From assembly GCA_001599815.1 (NCBI GenBank), contig BCIA01000001.1, positions 3,848,934 to 3,912,933 on the forward strand: a DNA stretch of 64,000 bases, given 5' to 3'. Every line of letters begins with the position of its first letter. The first letter of the stretch is position 1. This DNA is from Furcasterigmium furcatum. Lineage: Eukaryota; Ascomycota; Sordariomycetes; Glomerellales; Plectosphaerellaceae. Positions 44,598 through 56,112 of this stretch are shown in pieces. The position numbers and the translations under genes were made by a program. Under the pieces are notes generated by a model. That model had not been told where the DNA came from. It searched no databases and was given only the letters and a program-made list of their open reading frames with translations.

Positions 44598-45824
44598 TCA
44601 GCCTCGGAGATGCTGCTCTGGCGCTGCGTCACCACATCCGCTCCAGTCCAGGTAACTATCCCAGTTTTCGGCCGGTGCACCGAGGGCAGGAGTGCCGGCA
44701 TCGTTGTCGTGGCCCTCAACTTGGTCAAAGCCTTCGTCGAGTTGCTGTGTCTTGGTGTAGTAGTCCTCAGAGGGCACTGAGAATTCCAAATCCCCATACT
44801 GCGGCTCACGCTTCAGAGCTGGCATAGAGCCCTCCGGGTGATACGAGGTCATGGGTACGCTGTCACGCCCCATGAAGAAAGGCGTCATGGGGTCGTTCAT
44901 GTCGAGGCCGGGTCCCGCCAGCATCTTAGCCTCTGGTGGCAGCTCGGCTGTGAAGGCCGAGTCAGGATATGCTGAATCGGGATACCCGAATGAATCCATC
45001 GAAAATTGAGTGAACTGAGCCGGTGTATGATGTTGTGGCGTGTGTTCCGAGGCGCCGGGCGACATGGCTGGCGATAGTGCTGCAGGCGGCGCTTGCTGCG
45101 TGGGCGACATGGGCGACATATCCATCGACAGAGATCGGTTCTCGGGGAAGTGATTTCGCTGAGGATTCTGGTGCTGATAATCGACGTTGCCAAACCCCGG
45201 GGACATGGGGCTTGTGGCTGAGGTGCTCCCGGACCGTTGAGCTTCTTGTCCACCAGCAACGGGACTGTAGTACGACGAGGTGGAGAGTCTGTGAGACATG
45301 GCTCGGGCCTGCTTATTGGCGTGAGGAAACTGCTCTGCGAACATCCTGTTGATGGGGTTCTGATTCCAGTCGTCGTTTCGCATGCCTGCCACCATGCTGG
45401 CCATGGCAACCCTGTTCGCAAGGAAGGCATTGACTCGGTAGTTGAGCTCCGGGGAGCTGGTCTGGAGGTGGGCGGCGAGTTCCTGGTAGGCCCAGGGCAT
45501 GTCGTCCTCCTCTTCCTCGTACATTTCTTCGGCCTGCACAATCTTCTCGGAGATCTTGAAGCCCTTGCCAGTGCGTTTCTTGTGGATCTCGCTGGCCATA
45601 TGGGCAGACTTGACGCGAGCCTCGATGCTGCGGTCCGCCCGCCTTGAGGCGGCGATGTACGCTCGTTCCTGATTCTCCTCGTGAGACCTCTCGGTCTGCA
45701 AACCAGTCAGCTATATTGATCTCAATTCGGTCCGACAGCCGTGGCGTACCTTCTTCTGAGCGGGCCTGTCGGCCTTTAGGGTGGCTGATGAATCATCGCT
45801 TGCGTCCAACGAACGTTTCGGCAT
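44598..45824 (-). CDS. Fungal-specific protein with Met/Pro/Ser-rich C-terminus, unknown function
   Basis: Exons are 45824-45750 and 45695-44598, encoding 390 aa. The intron has a GTACGC donor, GCTGAC branch site and CAG acceptor. The N-terminal 130 residues look conserved and are highly charged and helical (KADRPAQKKTERSHEENQ, ASRRADRSIEARVKSAHMAS, EIHKKRTGKGFKISEKIV). An acidic EEEEDDMPWAYQEL motif and ELNYRVNAFLANRVAMASMV follow. The rest is rich in Ser, Pro, Gln and Met (SPMSPGFG, MDMSPMSPTQQ), as in transcriptional activation or scaffold regions. I recognise no DNA-binding domain. Such a layout would suit a nuclear regulator, but that is inference. No homologue with a known role comes to mind. 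Confidence 0.75.
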
Positions 45825-48800
45825 GGTCGTAGAATTTGTCGTTGACGTCGGTGATAGGGATTGGGGGCAGGGGCTTGGTTAAGTAACCCTCGAGGCGGCC
45901 GGGTCGCCAGCTCGCTCGTTTTGAGGCTTGAGAGGCGCAGGTCCCGGCTCAAAGAGGCGTCCGTCGGCGGCGCTGGGTTGATGTTTGTTTGATGTTTGGG
46001 GGCGTCCGAGAACTCCTCAATTCTTGATGGTGTAAGTGGATGGATGGATTATGATTATGTATGGTAGTGGTGTGAAGACCAAAGCTCGAGAGCTCGGGCA
46101 CTGGAGGAGGGAGAGGAGGCGAAAAGAATATAAACGAAATAAGAATAGGCCCAAGCCGTCCACGCGGAATGCCAGGCGATCGTCGGGCCAGAAGTGGGAA
46201 AGTCGCGAATGCGCAAGATGTTTTCGATCGCTGGTGGTGATCGGGTTCCCTTGTGACGATCGATCTCGATGGGCGTGGCCCGGACGAGGTACTCCGCAGG
46301 TACCCCTGCACTGCGCCTTCAAGGCGCTAGCCCGGCGCTAGTGGAAGCGTGCCGGGGGCGCAAGAGCGGGGAGCTCAGGCCCCTCACGGCAAGCACGGGC
46401 GACCTCCACTGCCACAGTAGGAGCAGCTCCCGTCCCCAACTGCACGGGCGTCCATTCCAGGCTCTGGGCTTTCCATCTCCATCCACATCCGTGGAACACC
46501 ATCACAGCTTGACAGCTTGACAGCCAAACTGGCCACATGTTTCCACGCTGACGACGCCCCTTAACTCCCCATCTCGACAGCCTGTGCCGCGTTCTCCGGA
46601 CTCGCCGGCTTTCCTCTCTCGACTCCCGTCGTCTTGAAGCCGCGTGCCTGATCCGGACTCACCTTCTTCGTCGGATCTTCGGAGGCCCATCCTCAAGGTT
46701 ACCTGGCTCTCAACCTTGAGGGACAAGAGGGGATGAATGAGGGGCCAGGGCTGCCGCCTTCAGGGGGGCCGTCCCGGCCTAGACCGTTTGCTCTGGTGAA
46801 TTATCCGCCTGGGGGTGTGCTGTGTCTGCACAGCAATCAGGGATCTCGCTTCCGTCTGACCAACACGTCTTCCTCGTGGCGAATCGACATTCGCTGCAGA
46901 TTCGGGCACCCGGCCCCTCCTGTTGCCGAAACCTTGAAGGCTGCCAGAACTCAGTTCCTCCAAACATGCGACGAGGAATAGCGGGCACCCCGGCGGTCCA
47001 ATCTCAGGACATCCTCGATCAGCCGGAGCAGATTCCGTGTGCTCTTCAGATTGCGGGAGCATCGTGGTTTATCGTCACGGTTCGGTCCCGTCAGTATCGC
47101 AACGTGCACAAGTAGCTGGAGCGTTCGCGTCGACCCACGGTTTCCTGGCTGGCAGTAGTGTTATTGCTTCTCCGGTCTTCCAAGTTGTGCTCAGCACGCA
47201 TGCAGCAAGCTGCAGTCGTCACTGTGGGCCGCGCAATAGTGTAACCACCAGCGGATGGGCTTAGTGAAGCCTCTGGGCGGTTTCTCAAGAAAGAAGCATA
47301 CAACATACTTTGTGTTCACATCCCGCTGTCAGGGTCAAGATTAGATTCGGGGACGAGGGAGCCCGGCATCGAGTGGCCATAGGTTCACCAATTTTCCAGC
47401 CTCCGGCTTGCCCCCTTACCCTCTCAGACAGCTTCTTTTGGGTTCCTCTGTCAGGGCTAGGAAGCTCACTGTCAGTCTTTCCTCTCGGGTGCGGGGGGGA
47501 AAACGCCCGCAAGCCGCCGAGACACCCATCAGCACCAGAGCTCGATGTAGCAAGGCGCCCACGCAGTCAACCAAGCTCTCGCAGCTCTACATCCTATTGG
47601 ACGACCACATCTGAGGGCCGGCAAAGTATATTTCTTTCCCCTCCATGCTTTTTGCGTGCCAGGCGATGACTGATCTGATGGAAGCCTCTTTGTCAACCCG
47701 AGGGTCCTCTGGCATTTCTCGTCAGCGAGCCCTATTTCCAGGACGAAGGAGATTTGCAAGGTGCTGGGACCATCACAACAACATTTCGGTCTGCGAGAGC
47801 TTTCAATGAGGACACTGACTGACGTTACAGCGCAAGGGCAGGCTTCCATTTCAAACAGCTGTCCGAGCTTCGAGTTGTTTTCCAGAAGAGAAAGCTGAGC
47901 TTCCACGCGGAGTGAACCATCCGCCAGTCTGTTGGTAGGTACCTACCCGCTTTCGCCCAACACTGGGTCTAGGTACTCCAGAAGTACCGTCTGCTCGCTC
48001 TGAGACCCTCGGTGGCTTTGGATGAACGGTTTCGATGGGGCCAATCAATGCCCTGTACCCTGCAACAGAAGCTTGCTCCTCGTCTCGGATACAAGAAGGC
48101 TTTTCGCACTGGCACGACTAGGCGTAGATCCCCATCGACACACGGTCCTCGCCCGGCGGTCATGGGACAACAATCTTGCCGTACAACGGCAGCGGTAAAT
48201 CCCATGGGTCCTGATGGGATTTCATCCAATGCCCATTGTGACGTTGTTCCCGGAGGTGACCTCCGGGAACAGGTTTCGTCTTTGTCTCCTGGCCTCGTCA
48301 TAATGAGACTCGCGTCCCGTTAGACCACCGTCTGCAGGGGACAGGCAGCATTCGATTTGTGTTCAGAGGAGGGACACTTACGACTGATGCAGTTTTTCTG
48401 CCAAAGCGAGCCCGACGACTCGCACTCGGACCCAGGGTAAAGATTGAGCCCGTCCCTGAACGGAGATCACTCCGTTCGTCCTCGCCCCCTGTCAATCTCG
48501 CAATCAAGGGGACCGTTGCAACAACGCGTCAAATATCAAGGGACCAAAAGTGTACCTATCAAAGTCGGTATCCTGCTGCATGAGGTCTTCGTCCCTCGGG
48601 GTGCGCTAGCTGGCTCTCCCTCATGAGCTCCGAGGCCGAGCCTGGGCATTCCGATCGCCTCATCAATCGTCGATTGCCGGCGTACGTCAACCTGCCAGTT
48701 GTTCCAGGGGTCCTTCCATCAGCTACTTTAGTCCGGACCCTCCATTCAACAACACTGATCCGTTTCCTGCATACCCCTGACGTCGATCGGAGCTTTACCA

Positions 48801-49961
48801 CCTTGGTCCCTGAGACTGATGGGTTTAGGAAAAGCCGATTCGTTCAATTTAGCTCAGTGAACTTCATCGGCATTCTCTGACTGAAGTCTAATCTTTTATC
48901 GTCGCTGGCAGGCTCATACCGCCTTGTCGGCTGTAAGTGAGGTTACTCAGGCCTCAAGCAACAACCCCTGATGCCGTTGCCATCAACCAACGTGGCAGCC
49001 ATTCTTGACGCGTTCATCTTGCTGTTGGGTCATGATGATACTTTACCTCTACCACGTTACCGTGACCGAAGTTGATGGCTTGACGCGGACCTATTCAGCG
49101 CCGAGCCACCATCCGCCACCCACTTCAACAACGTCGAAAGAGGGCTGTTGGATGCGTGCCCCTGAACAGACGCAAGACATAGTGGTTGGCAATTAAGCTA
49201 TCCTCCCCAAGATTTGTTCTGTCATGGCTTTTAGCTTGGAGGTGAGAGGTGGCAGACGTGCTTGAAAACCACCTCGTGCAAGATGTGTGTGATGGATGCC
49301 ATCGGCTCGCTTTCCGGGGACGTCCAGTCGTTGATGGCAGAAACTTTCAGATAGGGGGCTGACAGTACAGTACTCCCTCTGGCTTCCGAGTGCCCATTTT
49401 CAGGCGTCTCCAGGTTAAGACAAAGCTTCTTCTCTAGCTGTAACAAGTTTTGGATCGTAGTTGTGTCATCAATGTCGGTGCCAGACCCGACCGACGTGAA
49501 GCAATGCCGCTCTGGTTCGAATACTTGATGGCAGGGCAAAGGTAGTGACAATAGACTTGATATTTGGGGGTGTGGCAACCGTCATGGACACATGGGTGTC
49601 CAGTTCCGTCCTGGAAGGGCGACAGAACGAGGCAAAGATGAACTTCCTGTGTCGGATTGCCATGTCAACAGACCCAAGTGCACTGGAAAGACTCCTAAGA
49701 TCTCAGGGAAGATGTCACGTGGACCCTAGCCAGAAGTGGCAGCAATGGGAAGCCCTGGATCACCTGCGGCGCGTTCTTGTTCTCGGTGAACGCGTTGTTG
49801 ACTCTCCAACCCGCGCACAACCTCCCGCCGCCCTCCAAATTCACTCTGCCGCAACTCGCATCCCCCTTTGAACCATCCACAAGAGCATCCCCTTCTCTAT
49901 ACCTATCGGTATTTCTTCACAGAATTACTATCAGTCCAGAGCGATTGGACATCTCGTCAGG
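45825..49961. other. 4.1 kb gene-free stretch
   Basis: This is the longest spacer in the window, between two divergent genes. Open frames are short (largest about 120 codons), overlap on both strands and show no domain pattern. I see no transposase, reverse transcriptase or tRNA. A group of inverted repeats is found at 47.9-48.5 kb (listed separately). It could be a large divergent promoter, a decayed element or host to non-coding RNAs. Confidence 0.5.
48197..48477. repeat. Three inverted repeats in 280 bases
   Basis: Three separate inverted repeats lie in non-coding DNA. At 48197-48222 the 9-nt arms AAATCCCAT and ATGGGATTT flank an 8-nt loop. At 48246-48270 the 12-nt arms GTTCCCGGAGGT and ACCTCCGGGAAC flank a single base. 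At 48458-48477 the 8-nt arms GAACGGAG and CTCCGTTC flank ATCA. All arms are perfect. Confidence 0.85.
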
Positions 49962-51302
49962 ATGCCGGCCTCACGCAAGCGCACGCGCAGCGCGCATCTG
50001 GCGACGCCTCCCCCGTCTCAACCCGATGACCCCAAGAGCCTCACAGCGGACGCCTCCGTTGAAGAAAACGCCGAACAGTACAACGATGGCGAATACGAGG
50101 CCTTCTACAGTGACGAGGAGAACCCTATCCCCAAAGGCCTTTGCGATGCGGACAAGTTGATCGCAAAGATCCGCGCTCACGAGCCCGATGACCTCAACCC
50201 TGAGCAGACAACCTTCCTCGAGCAAGCCATCCCCATCATCGAAGCCGTCATGGAGCATACTTGTGGCCCACTCGATGGCGCCAACAAGATTCTGGGCGCC
50301 ATGCCTGACAGGGAGTATCTCGACCTTGGCGTCAGGCTCATAGGCCATTTCACTGCCCAGCCGCATCTCATGAACGACTTTCGAGGGTTTCAGCGACTGG
50401 CGCAGTGCCTGCGCGACATCCAGAGATACTGGGCGATTTACTTCCCCGTGAACATTGTAGGTGTCGCCTTTCACACTTTGTTCCGGGTCTTGTTCCTTGT
50501 CACTGACCGATCCTCAAAGCGCGCGCACACCCTAAACCCTTTCCACATCATGGCTCATAACTTGCACCTCATTGCCCACAGTCAGTTCCAATCTCCTTGT
50601 TCAAGCACCAGTGTGGCTGACCAGCTATGCGCAGTGTACCGCATCGATGCGCGCCAGATGCTCTCGAGCGATGCCAAGTGCGCGTACGTGGGCATCTTCA
50701 CCTTCCTGGCCAATGCCTACTGCACCGGCTGTTTCGACGATCCCGGCCTCGTCTACTTCCTCATGAAGCAGTCCATTGAGCAGCACGACCCGAAGGTCTA
50801 GGAGATCATCGCGGCGGGCCGTGTCATCAAGATGTGCGCGGGACAGTTCCTGATGCGGGTCACCTTCGACGACGAGACGGAGGAGAACAAATGGTACAAC
50901 GAAGGCGTCTTCGTCGGACCCCGGGTGCGTGTCAAGAGGGGCCGCAAGGGCCGCAACAACATGCGCCTGCGTTGGAGCAAGTGGAAGACCACTTTCCGCG
51001 CTCTCAAGACCGAATGGAAGGGCTTGGCGGTGGAACAGTGGAGGATCAGCGGCTATATCGGTCGCTTCGTCACTTTGGTGCTGAAGGCCATGGACGTGGC
51101 AGAGGCGATCAACCTCTCCATTCCCCCATCTTACTTGGAGGACAAGGAGTCTCTGAACAGGGTGACCCTCAAAAATGAGGCGCAGCAGCAGGAGAGGGAT
51201 GAGGACGATTATGATGATGAGGAGCAGGACGAGGGCGAAGACCAGGATGAGGAGGATGAGGCCAGGCCCGCCAAACGCGTCCGCTTTGCGATTGATGCCT
51301 GA
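49962..51302 (+). pseudogene. Conserved-looking fungal gene interrupted by an in-frame TAG
   Basis: Exons by splice sites are 49962-50456, 50520-50580 and 50635-51302. The introns (GTAGGT with a CACTGAC branch site; GTCAGT) keep phase, joining ...LHLIAH to MYRIDARQM. Translation stops at a TAG at 50799-50801 after 240 codons. The same frame then stays open for 166 more residues with clear protein character: EIIAAGRVIKMCAGQFLM, FDDETEENKWYNEGVFVGP, a basic RVKRGRKGRNNMRLRWSKWK patch and an acidic tail ending ARPAKRVRFAIDA. A single C-to-T change (CAG to TAG) would explain it. The gene may be a young pseudogene, contain a sequencing error, undergo readthrough, or make a 240-aa protein. I recognise no family; the basic and acidic tail suggests a nuclear protein. 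Confidence 0.7.
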
Positions 51303-52098
51303 GATAGTGAGCTCTGGAGAAAGAAGCCGAGGGAAGGAAGCCCATCAGAGGTTCTGTTGACGGATTGCAGCAGAAGAACCAAGCAGCCATCAGCGCTCAA
51401 GATGAGCATGGCATGGCACAGAACAGGTGGACGGGCGGTCTCTTGACGCCACCACAGATGGCTCGAGGGACATACACATTGCCGGCAACTCACAAATAGT
51501 GAGGCTTGCCCTGTACTTTTAGATTCTGCGAATCGACACATACATCAATGCAGCCGCAGTGAATGTCCTGTGAAGTCGGTCCAGTCGTGATGTCGGAGAG
51601 GCACCGTCAGCCCCGAGGTCGACGGGTGCGGGAGCGCGGGAGACGCTGCGGACCGCTGTGGAGCATCGGATGCAGCCGACTGGAGCCCAATCAAGGCCTC
51701 CACAGGGCACCGACCGGGCGCCCTGACGCTTATCGTCCAGTGGGAGAGTCTGTCTGGGCTTCCAATCCGTCCGGAATCCCTTGATCATGATTGTTCCATT
51801 CAGTTTTCGTCTGACCACCTGGAGGCACCTATAATTCGACCGTCCGCGCTTATGGCCGCATCGTCAGCTTCAGCCTCGCGACCCTTTTACGACGTCCATA
51901 AACCCTTCACGCGCCTATTTCCACGGCCATCATGGGCGGCAGCCACACTCGACTCTGATGAGGATCGTCCTGGGCTTCGGATAGGCAGTTGCAACAGGCA
52001 CCAGGTGCAGTCACAAGGCCCATGCAGCACTGCTCATTGGCCTGGGCCTGGTCCGATGACCTGCCAAGCGTCGGTGCCAACGCTATGTCAACGGCTGA
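51303..52098. other. Upstream region of the lipase-like membrane protein gene
   Basis: This stretch is non-coding as far as I can tell, but it probably includes a short 5' exon of the next gene. One candidate begins with the ATG at 51852 (MAASSASASRPFYD). I could not settle the splice. Confidence 0.4.
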
Positions 52099-54087
52099 AA
52101 GTGCCATGGCTGCAGAAGGCCGAGCCGTTGGGCAGTGGAGGTCGTGCCTGCGCTTTATTTTTGGCCGCTGGCTGCACTGTCCACGCGACTGGGCATTGGC
52201 GATGACGACGACCGTCTCACTCGATCGTCAAGTGTCTCTTCAACGGACCTTCATCCGGATCCCTACTATGACCTGGTGACCACCAACATCCCCTCGACTC
52301 GTCCCGCGTCTTTCGTACAAGAGCTGGCCAAGATGCTCTCTCTCGCGGGCATCGTCGACGCGGTCTGGTCGCCTCTTCGCAACTACGAGCAACGCCGCGC
52401 CGCGCGCCTTCGAGAGAGGATGGGCTCGACCAAGTTCCTGGGATCGCAAGTGGGAGGGCCCTCGGTCATCTCCTACTCCTACACGGACATGCCCTTGCAG
52501 TTGTTGATCTGGGACGTCTACTACTTCTTCCAGTTCGCCTGGGCACTACCCTGGATCCTCATGCCCGTGAGGCCTTGCGACTCCGACCACTTCGACGAGC
52601 TGGCATTGACTTGGCCAAATATGTTCTGCGTTGCGATCCACGGCATTCTCTTCGTCCTCCAGTTGATGTTCATCCTGGCTCTCCCCCTCGTTGCCTTCTT
52701 CCCCATTTACATCGCCGCCATCTTCATCGGGGCCTTCCTCACACTCAACTGGGCCATGTGTCTCCTTCTCAACGGGCCTTCTGTCGAGTACCACTCGGAC
52801 GAAATGTACGCCAAGCCGTTGCCCGAGCACGCCCATGAGCAATGGATCTTCCTGAATGGCGTCGCTGTAGGGTAAGTACACGCCATCATACGCATGCCGC
52901 CCGCTCCCGCTCGCTGACATGGACCCAGGGACCACTGGATGAAGTGCAACCTCAACCGGCTCGCACTCACCTTCAAGCGCCCCATCCTCGGCATCCACAA
53001 CCAGACATCGGGCATCATCTTCGACGTCTTCGAGTGTCTGATTCAGCGCAACTTCGGCTACGCCACCTACGATGTTAGGATGGCATACGGCATCATCAAG
53101 AAGCTGCTCTACGACCCCAAGTTCTCCAAGATCGTCTTCATCCTGCACTCTCAGGGCGGAATCGAGGGCGGGCTTGTGCTCGACTGGCTTCTGCAGGAGC
53201 TTCCCCAGGATCTCCTTCAGAAAATCGAGGTGTACACCTTTGGCAACGCCGCCAACCACTTCAACAACCCCCATCGCCATGTCCTGTCTCAGTCCCTCGT
53301 GGAAAACAATCCCCTCGCCGCGGTATCTTGCATCACCACCGAACTGACAGAGACGACTCCCATCAGCAGCCCCGTGTCGCCGCTGACGCATGGTCTGTCC
53401 TTCACGGAAACGTTTGAATACGTCAACGGGGATGGTAAGGCGAACGGCAAGGCGAACGGCTCCAACGAGAGCAAGACGAGGACCTCAACCCTGCGCAAAG
53501 AGTCTTCCTCCTTCTCCTCTACGCGGACATCGACCGCTGCCAAGGACCGCGCCCTCGGCCATGTCGAACACTACGCCCACACCACAGACTTCGTTGCCCT
53601 CTGGGGCGTCCTGCACTTCAGCACCTCCCTCGCAGAACGGCACTCGATGCCCCGCTTCATCGGCCGGCTGTTCGTGCGGGCCTCGGAGCGCGGCGGCCAC
53701 CAGTTCTGCCAGCACTACCTCGACGGCATGTTTCCTCTGCAGAGGGATCTCGTGTCTGGCGAGTTCACCGGGTGCGCCGAGGAGAACGAGTTCATGGAGA
53801 GCGAGATCCAGGGCGGCGAGGAAGGCAGCGCGGGCCAGACCGCCCGGGAGGCGTTCGAGGTCTCCTGGCTGGGGGCGGGCGGTTTCGGGAGCGGCGAGAT
53901 ATCCACCGAGGTGGAGGTGCATGGCGATCTTCTCAAGCTGGCCAAGAAGCAGAGGAGGAAGGGGACCGGGCTGGTCAAGGTCAAGGACATGTCGCGGCTG
54001 TGGATGTATCGCAACGGCATGTCGCCACCCGACACGCCGCCGTTGCTGAAGGCGGAGAACGGTGTGATAAGGAACGCAACGATGTGA
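52099..54087 (+). CDS. Multi-pass membrane protein with lipase-like HSQGG motif, 5' end unresolved
   Basis: The supported exons are (52099)..52871 and 52929-54087, joined in phase (AVG|DHWMKC) by a GTAAGT intron with a CTGAC branch site. The frame is open from 52099 but has no ATG before about 52332 (MLSLAGIVDAVW), although sequence before it already looks coding (DPYYDLVTTNIPSTRPASF). An upstream exon is therefore likely. The product has three or four hydrophobic helices (LLIWDVYYFFQFAWALPWIL, FCVAIHGILFVLQLMFILAL, FFPIYIAAIFIGAFLTL). A soluble region then carries an alpha/beta-hydrolase-like strand and elbow, IVFILHSQGGIEGG, with Ser as candidate nucleophile. Possible partner residues are a DFVALWG Asp and several His, but they are not certain. 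A role as a fungal membrane-bound serine hydrolase is inference. Confidence 0.72.
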
Positions 54088-54369
54088 TGGACCTTGAGAA
54101 CGAGTTGGGAGTGGAGGTTGGTCTCTAGAAAACGCAGCAGCGCTGGCTTGGTTGGGTCTGTGGAATTGGCGTCCCAGGAGTACCGGTTCATTTCCCGGCA
54201 TTATTGACAGTCATGAAAGGCATCAGTACGAGCATACGTTTGAAATCATGTTTGATGTGTTGCATTCGTTGAATTTAGAGTAGCGGTCCCCCTGTCGGCT
54301 TCCATGGTATCAGACTGAAAACAAGCACTCCATCGCATCCCTTTCCCCCTGGACAGCCCGGCAGATGAT

Positions 54370-55386
54370 TCAGCGCATCTGGTAGAAGATGAAGCAGAGC
54401 ATGGCGATGATGATAGCCATGTAGACGCGTTCTCGAGTGTTGCATCGCTGACACTCCTGCTGCGCCGCGACCAGAGCCTCCGTCGCCCTGCCCAGGATCT
54501 TCAAGCTTTCCCCATGGCGTTTCTCGCAGTCTTCTTCGGTGACCACCATGGCCGCGTGCACCTGACCTCAAGATTAGTTAAAGATGTGACGTGAAAAAGA
54601 GCCGATGCTTCTTACCAAATCCTCAGTCTGCTTGAGGCGATAGTCATGTTCCTCCAGCACTTCCTGCTGCAGGGCCAGTTTTTCATACAGGCTTTCGCCG
54701 GGAGGAGCATGGCTATTTTTCCGGGCGTATTGATTGTTCTGCTTGAGGTAGTCCTGCAATGAGAAAAGAAAGTCAGTCAGCGACGAATCGGCACTGCTGA
54801 GTGAGTCAAGGTCCAGCTGGGACCCATGCAAGAAGTCAAGAGCATCTCAGAACTTGAGCCACCCTGCCAAGCAGCCTCACAAGCTTTCGGTCTTCTTGTG
54901 AGAGACGGGCACTTCCGCCTGGGTGAACTCGTTCCGGATTTGGTTCTCAGAGATCATGACGCTTCCCGGAGGTCGCAAAGGCCATTACAGCCTGCCGTGA
55001 TCATCGAAGGCCAATGACAACGTACCGCCAATTACACACGAAGAACGCCAGAGGCGAATGACGCGACAACCCTCGAAGGAGTTGATTGACTCTCTGACCC
55101 TCAACTGACACACCGCAGCAGACCCGGCACGAGGCCAGCGCGCCGTCGGGTGAGGAGGGATGGGATTGAGAACCAGCGGGACTTCTGGCAACCAAAAGGA
55201 AGGACTCACCTTGAAGGGACCGGTTGTGCGGGTGTATCCGCTGGGAGGGGGTGGGTTTCTCGTCACTATAAGAGAGGACTAGTCAGTGAGAACTCGCGAT
55301 GAAAAGGTAATGCAGAGACTCAAAGGGAGAATGGTGCTCAAGGTTGAAGGTGAAAGGGATGTCTGGAGAGGGAGTTCGTACCTCAT
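54370..55386 (-). CDS. Small tail-anchored coiled-coil protein
   Basis: The four-exon model is 55386-55382 (5 coding nt, ATGAG), 55258-55210, 54753-54616 and 54561-54370, giving 127 aa. The third exon has a textbook acceptor (branch CTGAC, pyrimidine tract, CAG), and the joins read GPFK|DYLKQNNQYA and TEDL|VHAAMVV. The first join uses a GAG acceptor because the nearby TAG acceptor puts the rest out of frame, so the N-terminus (MRNPPPPSGYTRTTG) is less certain. The middle is a coiled coil (ESLYEKLALQQEVLEEHDY through EALVAAQQE). A C-terminal hydrophobic helix (VYMAIIIAMLCFIFYQM) ends one residue before the stop, the mark of a tail-anchored protein. A SNARE-like or organelle-tether role is possible, but I recognise no family. 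Confidence 0.62.
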
Positions 55387-56112
55387 CTTGGCGGATGGTT
55401 GTGTTGTGGAGGAGAGGAAAAGAAGAGAAGTTGGTCTCTGAGGTGAGTGGCCTTTTATTGATTTTCCAGGCTGGGCCGCAGCGCGGGATCAGCCGGCCAA
55501 AGTGAATCAGTAACGGCTTAAGGAAAGTGAATCAGCAACAGCTTAAGGTTTGAAAAGGAAGGAACGCTGTGGGCGGGTGTGAGCGTCGAAGGAAGTTGCG
55601 GTACTTGAGGTATGGTTTAGAAGGAACTTATAGATAAGGCAGTCGCGAGTGTAAATTACGTGGAAGGAAGGCACGTAATTACCTTACCTTTCCTAAGTCT
55701 GTACTAGGTATCTAGATACAGCACACAGTAATTCCAAGTGTTTGATTAACAAGTCTCTATGTCTTCTCTGACTCCCGACCAAGTCTGTCTAATTGTGATT
55801 CTGGTGGCTTCCTCTTCTAGAATCACTGGTGCTGCTGCTGGTGTCGGTGGCGTCTCGGTTCTCTTCGATATCAGCAAAGTCAGACTCCACATACTCCTCT
55901 TCAGTGAATATCACGGCTCGGGTGGCGGTGCTGGTGCGTACCTTCCCTCTCAACCAAAGGTGACTGGCGTCTGAGTTCCAAGCCTTCGAGGAACCTTGGA
56001 ATGGAATCCAACACAACCTGACGTGCCTGCCCTCTTCCCCTCCTGCCCCCCCCTTCCCCCTTTTTTTTCTATCTTGGACTACAACAATCCCAACAAACAA
56101 CACCGCGCCACG
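55387..56112. other. Divergent intergenic region
   Basis: This 726-base stretch lies between the tail-anchored protein gene (minus) and the small gene at 56113 (plus). It contains two close copies of the word AGTGAATCAG(T/C)AAC near 55500-55540 and an AT-richer segment at 55.6-55.75 kb. No gene is called. Confidence 0.45.

Noticed and set aside
50796..50846. Possible 51-nt intron that would remove the in-frame TAG
   Set aside because: The donor would be GTCTAG and there is no branch site. The removed segment (EIIAAGRVIKMCAG) looks like real protein.
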